A stretch of 44,266 bases of DNA from an uncultured Acidimicrobiaceae bacterium. GTDB lineage: Bacteria; Actinomycetota; Acidimicrobiia; Acidimicrobiales; MedAcidi-G1. Shown piece after piece: positions 9,209 through 16,962 of this stretch. The notes beneath the pieces were generated by a model. The model saw nothing but the letters and a program-made list of their open reading frames with translations. It made no database searches and was not told the origin of the DNA. Position numbers and translations under genes: made by a program. Numbering within the stretch: position 1 is the first letter of the stretch; every line of letters starts with the position of its first letter. The stretch spans positions 1 to 44,266 of the forward strand of contig CAJWFS010000009.1 of NCBI GenBank assembly GCA_913030665.1, in the 5' to 3' direction.

Positions 9209-9907
9209 ATGAACGATCCGCTGACACCAGCCGACGGCCTCGGCGTCCTCCACCTCTTCTGCAGGATCCCACGATCCAGCCACATGCGGGGGGTCAACAC
9301 ACGGAGGGTGCGAGCAGCCGTGACGGCAGCCACCGCTGCCGGCGACCAGGTGGTCACCGTGGCGATCCTGGGCCACAAGGCCGACATGGCCTTCATGGTC
9401 CTGAGCGAGGACCTGTGGCGCCTCAGGGACTTCCAGACCAGCATCGCCAACGCCGGCCTCGAGGTGGTCGACAGCTACGTGTCGATGACCGAACTCTCCG
9501 AGTACTCCCAGGGCCTCCCCGACGAGATGCGACGGGCCAGGCTCCACCCGGTACTGCCCCCCGAGGGCAAGCCGGCCTGGTGCTTCTACCCGATGTCCAA
9601 GCGTCGCAACGTGGACGCCAACTGGTTCACCCTGCCCTACGACGACCGTCGCGAGCTGATGATGGAGCACGGCACCTCGGGCCGGAAGTTCGCTGGCCGG
9701 ATCCTGCAGGTCGTGACCGGTTCCACCGGCGTGGACGACTTCGAGTGGGGCGTGACCCTCTTCGGGCAGCGTCCCGACGACCTGAAGGACGTCGTCTACA
9801 CCATGCGGTACGACCGTGCATCGGCCGTCTACGGCGATTTCGGTGTGTTCTACGCTGGGATGGTGGCCGACATCGACACCGTGCTGGCCGGGATCAGGCG
9901 GCGCTGA
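9209..9907 (+). CDS. hemQ: HemQ, coproheme decarboxylase (chlorite dismutase family)
   Basis: Last step of the coproporphyrin-dependent haem pathway: peroxide-driven decarboxylation of two propionates of coproheme to give haem b. The 232-residue protein has the actinobacterial HemQ core: CFYPMSKRRNVDANWF, which carries the reactive Tyr and Lys; then YDDRRELMMEHGTSGRKFAG, where the His is the proximal haem ligand; then QVVTGSTGVDDFEWGVTLF. Substrate-handling positions look intact. It implies that the hemY-type oxidase at 38492-39868 works on coproporphyrinogen III. A larE-like gene follows after two bases. Confidence 0.93.
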   Translation: MNDPLTPADGLGVLHLFCRIPRSSHMRGVNTRRVRAAVTAATAAGDQVVTVAILGHKADMAFMVLSEDLWRLRDFQTSIANAGLEVVDSYVSMTELSEYSQGLPDEMRRARLHPVLPPEGKPAWCFYPMSKRRNVDANWFTLPYDDRRELMMEHGTSGRKFAGRILQVVTGSTGVDDFEWGVTLFGQRPDDLKDVVYTMRYDRASAVYGDFGVFYAGMVADIDTVLAGIRRR

Positions 9908-9909
9908 CC

Positions 9910-10746
9910 GTGGTCTCCGGGGCGGAGGTCACCGGTCCCGGCATGGACCGCCTCCGTCGGTCCCTGCAGGACCTGGGCCGCGTCGTGGTTGCCTTCTCCG
10001 GGGGCGCCGACTCGGCGTTCCTGGCACGGGTTGCCCACGACACCCTCGGTGCCGACCGGGTGCACGTGGTGACGGCCGTGTCGCCGTCCCTGGCCGGTGA
10101 CGAGCGGGACGACGCCGCCGCCCTCGCCGACGAGTGGGGGCTCCGCTGGTCGGAGGTGGAGACCCACGAGATGGCCGACGCCGCCTACCGGGTGAACGAT
10201 CCCGACCGCTGTGGCCGATGCAAGGACGCCCTCATGGACGTGCTGGTCCCCATTGCTCGTTCCGAGGCGGCCACCGTGGTCCTCGGGGTGAACGTCGACG
10301 ACCTCACCGACCACCGACCCGGCCAGACCGTGGCCGCCGAGCGCGGTGCCAGCTTTCCGATGGTGGAGGCCGGCCTGACCAAGGCCGACGTCCGCCACCA
10401 CTCCCGGGAGATGGGGCTCCGGACGGCCGACAAACCCGCTGCGGCATGCCTCGCGTCGAGGGTTCCATACGGGACCGAGGTGACCGTCGCCGTCCTGACC
10501 GCGGTGGAGAGGGCGGAGGCCGCCCTGCGGCGCCTGGGCTTCGACGACCTACGGGTCCGACACCTGGACGACACCGCCAGGATCGAGGTCCCGATCGATC
10601 GGCTGCCCGACGTAGTGGAGCGGCGCGCCGAGGTCGTGGCCGCCGTGGCAGGCGTCGGGTACGCCTATGTCACCCTGGACCTGGAGGGTCTCAGGTCGGG
10701 CAACCTGAACCGGGCCGTGAAGGGCGGGAACCCGAGCAGTGGCTGA
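9910..10746 (+). CDS. LarE-like ATP-dependent sulfur transferase
   Basis: A PP-loop ATPase of the LarE/Adenine-nucleotide-hydrolase-like family; LarE puts sulfur into the nickel-pincer cofactor of lactate racemase. The PP-loop is VVAFSGGADSAFLARVA. Later marks are RCGRCKDALMDVL, LGVNVDDLTDHRPGQ, KPAAACLASRVPYG and DDTARIEVP. Three Cys, a CxxC plus the one in CLASR, match the arrangement in LarE proteins that hold a [4Fe-4S] cluster rather than giving up a single Cys. The GTG at 9910 lies two bases after hemQ; an ATG at 9943 is the alternative. The frame runs open far upstream, but that part overlaps hemQ. No larB or larC is nearby. Confidence 0.82.
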   Translation: MVSGAEVTGPGMDRLRRSLQDLGRVVVAFSGGADSAFLARVAHDTLGADRVHVVTAVSPSLAGDERDDAAALADEWGLRWSEVETHEMADAAYRVNDPDRCGRCKDALMDVLVPIARSEAATVVLGVNVDDLTDHRPGQTVAAERGASFPMVEAGLTKADVRHHSREMGLRTADKPAAACLASRVPYGTEVTVAVLTAVERAEAALRRLGFDDLRVRHLDDTARIEVPIDRLPDVVERRAEVVAAVAGVGYAYVTLDLEGLRSGNLNRAVKGGNPSSG

Positions 10747-11218
10747 GCCGACCGCTCCGCTGGCCGACGACGAGGCCCGTCTGGCCGTGTTGGCGCAGCT
10801 GCTTGCGGACGGGATCGTGGCAGCTCTGCCGGGCTGGGTCGCCCGATGCGTGGCGGCCAGGTCGGCAGGGGCGGTGCTCGACGACGATGCGGTCGCCGAC
10901 GCCGGCCGTCGTGCCGTTCAAGAGGTGGGCCCACTGGTCTGGAAACTCCTGGCCGCTGACATCGACGAGCAGCGGACCGGACCGCTGGCTCTGGTGCGCG
11001 ACGCCGTGAGGTACCCCGCATCGGTGCTGTCCGCCGCCGGGGTGGTCCCGGTCCAACGGGATGCCGACGCGGTCCGCCTCTTCCCCGACGACGCCTACGA
11101 CCTCTCGCCGGGGTCCTTTGCCGAGCTGCACCCGGGCCTGCGCGTTCCGGGATTTGAGTGGGGCGCCGCCAAGGCTTACGTGCACCGTCGTCGACATGCC
11201 GGGGGCACAGCTGCCTGA
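10739..11218 (+). CDS. conserved hypothetical protein
   Basis: I do not recognise this 159-residue protein. It has no membrane segment or signal peptide. The N-terminal half is helical and acidic; the C-terminal half has a run of hydrophobic and aromatic turns (RLFPDDAYDLSPGSFAELHP, then FEWGAAKAYVHRR). Its GTG start overlaps the end of the LarE-like gene by eight bases, so the two are translated together and may work together. Codon use is like its neighbours. Confidence 0.7.
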   Translation: MAEPTAPLADDEARLAVLAQLLADGIVAALPGWVARCVAARSAGAVLDDDAVADAGRRAVQEVGPLVWKLLAADIDEQRTGPLALVRDAVRYPASVLSAAGVVPVQRDADAVRLFPDDAYDLSPGSFAELHPGLRVPGFEWGAAKAYVHRRRHAGGTAA

Positions 11219-11250
11219 GGGTCGCTATCGGATCTGCAGGGGCGGGCTTG

Positions 11251-11288
11251 TTCACGATCCCGAAACATGCGTGTGACGATGCCGTGAC
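11251..11288 (+). promoter_or_regulatory. GlnR-type nitrogen box
   Basis: Four five-base half-sites are spaced by exactly six bases: TTCAC (11251), GAAAC (11262), GTGAC (11273) and GTGAC (11284). The actinobacterial GlnR consensus is gTnAC-N6-GaAAC-N6-gTnAC-N6-GaAAC; the first three sites match at 4, 5 and 5 of 5 bases, the last at 3. It stands 50 bases before an amt-type gene followed by glnD, and amtB-glnK-glnD is a classical GlnR target in Streptomyces. Confidence 0.72.
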
Positions 11289-11337
11289 CTCCGGGAGGCA
11301 GGCTGGGCGCTAGTCGCCCAATCGGAGGGAACCCCTC

Positions 11338-11787
11338 GTGGATTCTGGTGATCTGTCCTGGATGTTGATGGGCACCGCGCTGGTGGTGTTCATGGTGCCC
11401 GGCCAGGCGCTGTTCTACGGAGGCATGGTCCGTTCCAGGAACCTCCTGAACATGCTGATGATGAACATGTACTGCATCGGCGCGGTGCCGATCGTGTGGG
11501 TGCTCGTCTCCTACTCGTTCGGCAACTCACACGACGGTGGAGACTTTCTGGACGGTGGCTGGATCGGGAACCTGGACCAGGCCGTCGCCATTGGTTCGGT
11601 GGTGGTGTTCTCGTTCGTGGTCACCTTCGCGATCGTCAAGGTGATCGACCTCGTGATCGGCCTACGGGTGGATGAGGAGACCGAGATCGTCGGCCTGGAC
11701 CAGGCCATCCACGCCGAGTCGGCCGACAACTCGGGTCCGAAGGAATCCGTGGTGGTTCGAACGCCGCCGCTACCGTCGGGCCGGTGA
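11338..11787 (+). CDS. internally deleted ammonium-transporter homologue ('mini-Amt')
   Basis: An open frame of 149 residues that aligns to both ends of an Amt protein but lacks the middle. Residues 1-62 match the Amt N-terminus (VPGQALFYGGMVRSRNLLNM, helices 1-2). Residues about 80-130 match the last helix and cytoplasmic tail (SFVVTFAIVKVIDLVIGLRV, then GLDQAIHAESA). About 270 residues are missing, including the Phe gate, the twin His and most of the pore, so it cannot carry ammonium as known Amts do. The frame is intact, with a strong AGGAGG-type site (GGAGG at 11324-11328) before the GTG, and it overlaps glnD by GTGA. Three membrane helices are predicted. It could be a remnant, a regulator, a translational lead-in for glnD, or an assembly error. 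Confidence 0.75.
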   Translation: MDSGDLSWMLMGTALVVFMVPGQALFYGGMVRSRNLLNMLMMNMYCIGAVPIVWVLVSYSFGNSHDGGDFLDGGWIGNLDQAVAIGSVVVFSFVVTFAIVKVIDLVIGLRVDEETEIVGLDQAIHAESADNSGPKESVVVRTPPLPSGR

Positions 11788-14084
11788 CCCCCCTCGACAC
11801 GACCGACCTCCTGGAGGACCGGTCGCTACGGGGACCAGCGTTTTGTCGAGCGCTGTCCGACCGGATTGACCGGTTCCTGGCCGAGGTCTTCGAGGCGGCC
11901 GACCCGCCCGCGGGTACCGCCCTCGTGGCGGTCGGCGGATACGGCCGTCGGGAGCAGTGCCCCGGCAGTGACGTCGACGTGGTGCTCGTGCACCGGCCGG
12001 GCCTGGACATGGCCGAGGTCGCCGAGAGGGTCTGGTATCCGCTCTGGGATGCGGGCCTGAAGCTCGGCCACCAGGTGGGAACGCTGCCCCAACTCCTGCA
12101 GGTGGCCTCCGAGCACCTGGACACGGCCACGAGCCTCCTGGCGGCCCGTCCGGTGGCCGGCGACGCGACGGTGGCCCACGAGCTTGCCGCAGCAGCGCTG
12201 GAACAGTGGTCCGGTAGGTCTCGACGCCACCTCGATGACCTGCAGGCGTCGGTAGCCGAGCGTCATGCCCGGTTCGGAGAGGTCGCCTTCCTGTTGGAGC
12301 CGGACCTGAAGGAGTCCCGGGGAGGACTTCGCGACGTGCACAACCTGCTCTGGGTGGAGCAGGCCACCGTGCCGATCCTCCGTGAGTCCGAGTCGGCGGG
12401 CCTGGCCGCAGCGGCCGAGACGCTCCTGACCGTACGCGTCGAGCTCCACCGCCTCACCGGGCAGCGGGCCGATCGCCTCCTGCTGGAGCTCCAGGACGAC
12501 GTGGCGGCCGCACTGGACCTGGCTGACGCCGACGTCATGATGGCTGAGGTGGCCGCGGCGGCTCGCACGATCGCCTGGACGGGGGAGGGAGCGGCCCGTC
12601 GCACCAGAAGGGCCTCCCGCCGGCGTGGGCCACTGGGGGCCATCGTCAACCTGCGTCGCCGGGAGGTGGCACCCGGCCTGGTGCTGGACGATGGGCGCCT
12701 TGCGCTCACTGCCGATGCCGACCTGGCCGATCCGCTCCTCACGTTGAGGTGTGCGAGGGTCGCCGCCGAGCACGACGCCTACCTGCAGCGCAGGTCCCTG
12801 GAGCGGCTGGTCGAGAATGCTCCGGTGCTCACCGTCCCGTGGCCGGACGAGGCCCGTGAGATGTTCGTGGCGTTGCTGGCCACCGGGCCGTCGGCCATTC
12901 CGGTAATCGAGGACCTCGACCACGTGGGGCTCTTCGTCCAACTGGTACCCGAGTGGGAGCCGTGCCGATCCCGTCCCCAGCGCAACGCCTACCACCGCTT
13001 CACCGTCGACAGGCACCTCATGGAGGCCGCCGCCGAGGCATCGCGTCTCGTCGACCGGGTGGACAGGCCGGACCTCCTGCTGGTGGGCGCCCTGTTCCAC
13101 GACATCGGGAAGGGTTACCCGGGTGACCACACCGAGGTGGGAGTCGACCTCCTGCGGACGATCGCCACCCGCATGGGCTTCGACGCCGATGACGTCGAGA
13201 CCCTGGTGGCGATGGTCCAGCACCACCTGCTGCTCCCGGACGTGGCGACGCGTCGGGACCTGGACGACGACGGCACCATCGCCTCGGTCGCCGATGCCGT
13301 CCGGAGCAGCCGACTGCTCCACCTGTTGGGTGCCCTCACCGAGGCCGACTCGATCGCCACAGGACCCTCGGCGTGGAGCAGTTGGAAGGGCGGCCTGGTC
13401 AACGAGCTGGTCTCGAGAGTGTCACACGTGCTGGCCGGTGGCGACGTCGGTGAGGTGGCCGGGGGTTCGTTCCCGGATGCCGAACAGCGGTTGCTGCTGG
13501 ACGACGGTTCGTTCCTGGTGCGCGGTGAGGGTCGGACGCTGACTGTGGTGGCCGCCGACCGGCCCGGCACCTTCTCCAAGGTGGCCGGCGTACTGTCGCT
13601 GAACGGCGCCGACGTCCTGGGCGCTTCAGCCCATTCGGAGAACGGCCGGGCGTTGTCGGTGTTCAGGGTCGGCTCGGCCCCGGGCGGCGCTCCGGACTGG
13701 ACCCGGATCGCCGATCAGATCCGGTTGGCGCTGGCGGGTCGCCTGGCCTTGTCCGCCCGCCTCGGCGACAGGTCACGTACGTACCGGCCCGTCCGGCTGT
13801 CCGCAAGGCCCGCCCAGCCACGGATGACGGTGGACAACCTGAGCTCGGTGACGGCGACCGTCCTCGAGGTGACCTGTCCGGATGGGGTCGGCGTCCTGTA
13901 CCGGATAACCCGGGCCTTCGCGGAGTTGGACCTAGACATCGTGAGGGCACACGTCCAGACGCTGGGTTCGGACGTCGTGGACGCCTTCTACGTACGGGAC
14001 GCCGCGGGCGACAAGATCACCGACGCGGACCACCTGGCTGAGATCGAGCGCTCGGTACTGCGCTGGGTGGAAGTCGACTTCTGA
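11784..14084 (+). CDS. glnD: PII uridylyltransferase / uridylyl-removing enzyme
   Basis: Bifunctional sensor of glutamine that modifies PII proteins. The 766 residues hold all four parts: a nucleotidyltransferase domain with VGGYGRREQCPGSDVDVVLVH (about 51-71); a helical domain with EPDLKESRGGLRDVHNLLW; an HD domain with LFHDIGKG and VQHHLLLPD for removal; and two ACT domains starting at LTVVAADRPGTF and VLEVTCPDGVG. Catalytic residues of both activities are present, so it looks functional. It is coupled to the mini-Amt gene by a four-base overlap. In actinobacteria a glnK/glnB gene normally lies between amt and glnD; it is absent here, so the PII substrate must be encoded elsewhere. Confidence 0.95.
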   Translation: MTPLDTTDLLEDRSLRGPAFCRALSDRIDRFLAEVFEAADPPAGTALVAVGGYGRREQCPGSDVDVVLVHRPGLDMAEVAERVWYPLWDAGLKLGHQVGTLPQLLQVASEHLDTATSLLAARPVAGDATVAHELAAAALEQWSGRSRRHLDDLQASVAERHARFGEVAFLLEPDLKESRGGLRDVHNLLWVEQATVPILRESESAGLAAAAETLLTVRVELHRLTGQRADRLLLELQDDVAAALDLADADVMMAEVAAAARTIAWTGEGAARRTRRASRRRGPLGAIVNLRRREVAPGLVLDDGRLALTADADLADPLLTLRCARVAAEHDAYLQRRSLERLVENAPVLTVPWPDEAREMFVALLATGPSAIPVIEDLDHVGLFVQLVPEWEPCRSRPQRNAYHRFTVDRHLMEAAAEASRLVDRVDRPDLLLVGALFHDIGKGYPGDHTEVGVDLLRTIATRMGFDADDVETLVAMVQHHLLLPDVATRRDLDDDGTIASVADAVRSSRLLHLLGALTEADSIATGPSAWSSWKGGLVNELVSRVSHVLAGGDVGEVAGGSFPDAEQRLLLDDGSFLVRGEGRTLTVVAADRPGTFSKVAGVLSLNGADVLGASAHSENGRALSVFRVGSAPGGAPDWTRIADQIRLALAGRLALSARLGDRSRTYRPVRLSARPAQPRMTVDNLSSVTATVLEVTCPDGVGVLYRITRAFAELDLDIVRAHVQTLGSDVVDAFYVRDAAGDKITDADHLAEIERSVLRWVEVDF

Positions 14085-14116
14085 CCCGGCGAGACGGACC
14101 GGCCGACCGCAGCGCC

Positions 14117-14122
14117 TACGGT
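14117..14122 (+). promoter_or_regulatory. -10 element for a predicted leaderless NUDIX mRNA
   Basis: TACGGT ends six bases before the ATG at 14129, with no ribosome site between. Confidence 0.4.
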
Positions 14123-14128
14123 TCAGCC

Positions 14129-14833
14129 ATGTCAGATCACGGCGTGGGGCCTCCCTCCCAACTGGACCTCCTGCGCTGGGCCGAGGCCCTCGCCGGCTCG
14201 GCCCGGACCGGCCTCGGCTTCACGGAGTCCCTCTACGAGCGGGAGCGCTACGAGGAGGTGCTCCAGGTGGCGGCGGAGATCAGGGTCAGGGCCGACGCCC
14301 TCTCCGGCGGGTCCTTCGACGTGGACACCCTGGTCGGGGAATGGCTGGGTTCGGTGGGGCGTGGGGTGCCCGGCTACGTGACGCCGAAGGTGACCATCGG
14401 GGCGGTCGTGGGCAACGACGCCGGCGAACTCCTGATGGTACAGAGGGCCGACTCCGGCGTCTGGCTCTACCCGACCGGTTGGGCCGACGTGGGCTATTCG
14501 GCTGCCGAGGTGGTGGTCAAGGAGGTCCTGGAGGAAACGGGCATCCGGTGCGAGGTGGTGCGTCCCATCGCCATCCTGGATGGGATGCGGCTGGGCATCA
14601 CCGGAATCCCGCTCTACTCGCTGGTGTTCCACTGTCGAATGACGGGAGGCGAGCTGTCCGCCCACCCCCTCGAATGCTCGGATGTCGGGTTCTTTGCCGA
14701 GGGCAGCTTGCCGGAGGGCTCGGCGCTGCCGGAAGAGTGGGCGGCGGATGCCTTCGCCGCCATCCGCGGCGAGGAGATCGACGTGCGGTTCGACCGGCCC
14801 CGGGATCCTCCCTGGCTAATCGGGGAGGCCTGA
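14129..14833 (+). CDS. NUDIX hydrolase with NUDIX_N-type helical domain
   Basis: 234 residues. The N-terminal 60 or so (LDLLRWAEALAGSARTGL, then YERERYEEVLQVAAEI) match the helical domain found before the NUDIX domain in hydrolases of nucleoside diphosphates linked to other groups. The NUDIX box lies at GWADVGYSAAEVVVKEV, followed by LEETGI. Against the usual pattern the Glu eight residues before the Arg is Tyr and that Arg is Lys, while the metal-binding EVLEE is kept. Activity is therefore likely but may be altered. Substrate unknown. It ends four bases from the facing PAC2 gene. Confidence 0.82.
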   Translation: MSDHGVGPPSQLDLLRWAEALAGSARTGLGFTESLYERERYEEVLQVAAEIRVRADALSGGSFDVDTLVGEWLGSVGRGVPGYVTPKVTIGAVVGNDAGELLMVQRADSGVWLYPTGWADVGYSAAEVVVKEVLEETGIRCEVVRPIAILDGMRLGITGIPLYSLVFHCRMTGGELSAHPLECSDVGFFAEGSLPEGSALPEEWAADAFAAIRGEEIDVRFDRPRDPPWLIGEA

Positions 14834-14837
14834 ACGG

Positions 14838-15707
14838 TCAGGTGCCTGGCTGGTTCCGGAGGAAGTCCTCGACCTCGGCGACCAAGCTGTCCGGGTCCTC
14901 CGCTGTCTCCTCGTCGAAGTCGGCTTCCAGTTGCTCGACGTACTCCATGGTGCCGTCGTCCTCGGCGACCAGTTCGGTGACCTGGCATTCGTAGGAAGCA
15001 GCCTCGATCTCCAGGCCGATGCGCGGCACGTCGACCTCCAGCAAATGGGATAGCCGTTCGACCAGGGCCAGGGCCGCCTTGGGTGACGGCAGGTTGGACA
15101 CGTAGGCAGGAACGCTGGCCCAGAACGAGGCCGTGGTGACCCCGCGGTCGCGCAGGCCGGCCGCCAGCACACCCACGATGCCGGTCGGTCCTTCGTAGGT
15201 GGACGGCGAGAGGTCCAGGCGCAGGGCCAGTTCCTCGTCGTCGGTTCCTCCGTAGACCTGGGTGGGGCGGCTGTGGGGTACGTCGGTCAGCAGGGCTCCC
15301 AGCGTGCAGACCATGGAGGCGCCGAAGGCCTCGGCTGTGATCGCCAGGTGGTCCACGAAGGTCCGCCAGCGGAGTTGCGGCTCGTGGCCGATGGCGCACA
15401 CCAGGTCGTGGTTGCTGCCCGGTATGCGGGCCACGTATATGCCGGTGGAGGGCCACACGATCTGGCGGGCGTCGTTGTCGTCGATGCACACGTTGGGTCG
15501 GGCCACGGTGAAGTCGAAGAAGTCCTCGGCGTCGATGGTGGCTACGTGCTCGGCCTCGAAGTGGTCGCGTACGTAGCGGGCTGCGGTGGAGCTGGCCTCG
15601 CCGGCGTCGTTCCAGCCCTCGAATGCGGCTATGAGGATGGGCGACCGCAGGTCGGTCGGCATCTCGTCGACGTTCCAGATGAGGTGCGGAGCTGGGTTGG
15701 GGGCCAT
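14838..15707 (-). CDS. PAC2 family protein
   Basis: A 289-residue soluble protein of the PAC2 family, related to archaeal and eukaryotic proteasome-assembly chaperones. Marks: ILIAAFEGWNDAGEASSTAA near the start, FFDFTVARPNV, WPSTGIYVARIPGSNHDLVC and LGALLTDVPHSRP, then a Glu/Asp-rich C-terminal tail (about 245-285). The role of the actinobacterial members is not established; a link to the bacterial proteasome has been supposed from the homology only. A TAGCCT at 15717-15722 lies nine bases before the ATG with no ribosome site, so the mRNA may be leaderless or nearly so. Confidence 0.87.
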   Translation of the reverse strand: MAPNPAPHLIWNVDEMPTDLRSPILIAAFEGWNDAGEASSTAARYVRDHFEAEHVATIDAEDFFDFTVARPNVCIDDNDARQIVWPSTGIYVARIPGSNHDLVCAIGHEPQLRWRTFVDHLAITAEAFGASMVCTLGALLTDVPHSRPTQVYGGTDDEELALRLDLSPSTYEGPTGIVGVLAAGLRDRGVTTASFWASVPAYVSNLPSPKAALALVERLSHLLEVDVPRIGLEIEAASYECQVTELVAEDDGTMEYVEQLEADFDEETAEDPDSLVAEVEDFLRNQPGT

Positions 15708-15768
15708 TGCTGTCGGAGGCTAGCCAGACGCGTTCGTACGCGCGCCTAGAGGCGATGCCGTCGGGTCC

Positions 15769-15774
15769 TAGGCT
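15769..15774 (+). promoter_or_regulatory. -10 element for a predicted leaderless GNAT mRNA
   Basis: TAGGCT ends eight bases before the ATG at 15783. No ribosome site is present. On the other strand TAGCCT (15717-15722) serves the PAC2 gene in the same 75-base divergent region. Confidence 0.45.
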
Positions 15775-15782
15775 CACCGACC

Positions 15783-16250
15783 ATGGATGGAGAGGCTCAG
15801 GATTCCACGTTCGTCATACGTGAGGTGGTCGAAGTGGACGACCGCCTGGTGTCGGCTATGGCCCGTCTGATTCCACAGCTGTCCAGCTCCAGCCCGCCGC
15901 CCGATGCCGGCGCCCTGAAACCCATCGTGGATTCTGGGGCTTCGATCCTGCTGGTGGCCGAGGACCCGACCGTCGAAGGTGAGTCGGCCATCCTGGGGAG
16001 CATGACGCTGGTGGTCTTCCGGATCCCAACGGGCCTGCGGGCCTGGATCGAGGACGTGGTGGTCGACGGGTCGGCTCGAGGCAGGGGTGTGGGCGAAGCG
16101 CTCAACCGGGCTGCGATCGACTGGGCCCGGGCAGCCGGCGCCACGACCGTGGACCTGACGTCGAGGCCGTCGCGGGAGGCCGCCAACCGGCTGTACCGCC
16201 GGCTCGGCTTCGAGCAGCGGGCCACCAACGTCTACCGCCTGGACCTCTGA
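15783..16250 (+). CDS. GNAT family N-acetyltransferase
   Basis: A 155-residue acetyl-CoA-dependent acyltransferase. The acetyl-CoA loop is VVVDGSARGRGVGEALNRAA (about 95-114, R-G-R-G-V-G), and the C-terminal NRLYRRLGFEQR is the usual last helix and strand. The substrate cannot be read from the sequence; such single-domain members acetylate small molecules or protein N-termini. It stands alone, divergent from PAC2 and facing the mrp operon. Confidence 0.85.
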   Translation: MDGEAQDSTFVIREVVEVDDRLVSAMARLIPQLSSSSPPPDAGALKPIVDSGASILLVAEDPTVEGESAILGSMTLVVFRIPTGLRAWIEDVVVDGSARGRGVGEALNRAAIDWARAAGATTVDLTSRPSREAANRLYRRLGFEQRATNVYRLDL

Positions 16251-16283
16251 GCGGCGGCTTCGTGGTGCTGGGTGCTGCTGGTC

Positions 16284-16298
16284 GCGTCGGTCCGACGC
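16284..16298. terminator. short hairpin between convergent genes
   Basis: GCGTCGG-T-CCGACGC, in practice a five-pair stem with a five-base loop, sits in the 64 bases between the GNAT gene and the end of the mrp operon. It could stop transcription from both sides, but it is short and has no T run. Confidence 0.3.
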
Positions 16299-16314
16299 CA
16301 ACGCACCCCGTTGG

Positions 16315-16665
16315 CTAGTCCTCCGGGTGGTCCCCCTGGTCCTCGGCCAGCTCGTCGGACAGCGTTCTGTCCCACTGCTCCAGCCCAGCAGCGTGTGCGC
16401 TCCTGGCCAGCATGTGAGAGCCGACCGGAGCGGCCACGAAGGTGAACACGAGCGTCAGCAGCGCCTTGGATAGGGCGGCGGCGGTGCCGATGTGAACGAC
16501 GGCACCGAGCAGCAGCCCTAGCAGCCCCAGCGTCGAGCACTTGGAGGCCGCATGCAGCCGGTGGTACGCGTCGGGCAGCCGGACGGTGCCCCATGCGCCG
16601 ATGAGCATGAAGGAGAGGCCCGACACCAGTAGGACGACCGTTGCGATCTCGCGTATCGCGTCCAC
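16315..16665 (-). CDS. mrpG: Mrp Na+/H+ antiporter subunit G
   Basis: A 116-residue membrane protein with three helices. The family signature is clear: FMLIGAWGTVRLPDAYHRLHAASKCSTLG, then LLGAVVHIG and VFTFVAAPVGSHMLARSAH. The hydrophilic acidic tail after residue 95 is not conserved. It is the last gene of the operon, starting one base from the end of mrpF. Confidence 0.95.
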   Translation of the reverse strand: MDAIREIATVVLLVSGLSFMLIGAWGTVRLPDAYHRLHAASKCSTLGLLGLLLGAVVHIGTAAALSKALLTLVFTFVAAPVGSHMLARSAHAAGLEQWDRTLSDELAEDQGDHPED

Positions 16666-16962
16666 CTACCCCCCCTCTCCCTCGTCCGGGGGCTGGGGGC
16701 CACTCCTGGTTGCTCCGATGTACTGGGCGAAGGCCAGCGTGGAGGCGAATCCGACGATCGCCACCAGCAGTGCCACGTCCAGCGATACGGCACGCCGCTG
16801 GTCGACGGCCAGGAGGATCACGAGGGCCACCACCTGCAGCGACAGGACGTCTCCGGCCAGCACCCGGTCGGCGACGTGCGGTCCCTTCACCATGCGGTAC
16901 AAGGTCATGCCGATGCCGACGACCACGGCGACGATGCCGGCCTCCACGACGACCGCTACCAC
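16666..16962 (-). CDS. mrpF: Mrp Na+/H+ antiporter subunit F
   Basis: 98 residues and three membrane helices. MVKGPHVADRVLAGDVLSLQ and the following helix match MrpF/MnhF, with the Asp that the family keeps in the second helix region. The GTG start overlaps the mrpE stop by seven bases. Confidence 0.94.
   Translation of the reverse strand: MVAVVVEAGIVAVVVGIGMTLYRMVKGPHVADRVLAGDVLSLQVVALVILLAVDQRRAVSLDVALLVAIVGFASTLAFAQYIGATRSGPQPPDEGEGG

Noticed and set aside
9415-9909. Long N-terminal extension of the LarE-like frame
   Set aside because: The frame is open but overlaps hemQ in another frame and encodes an Arg/Gly-rich sequence with no family match; the PP-loop domain begins after 9910.
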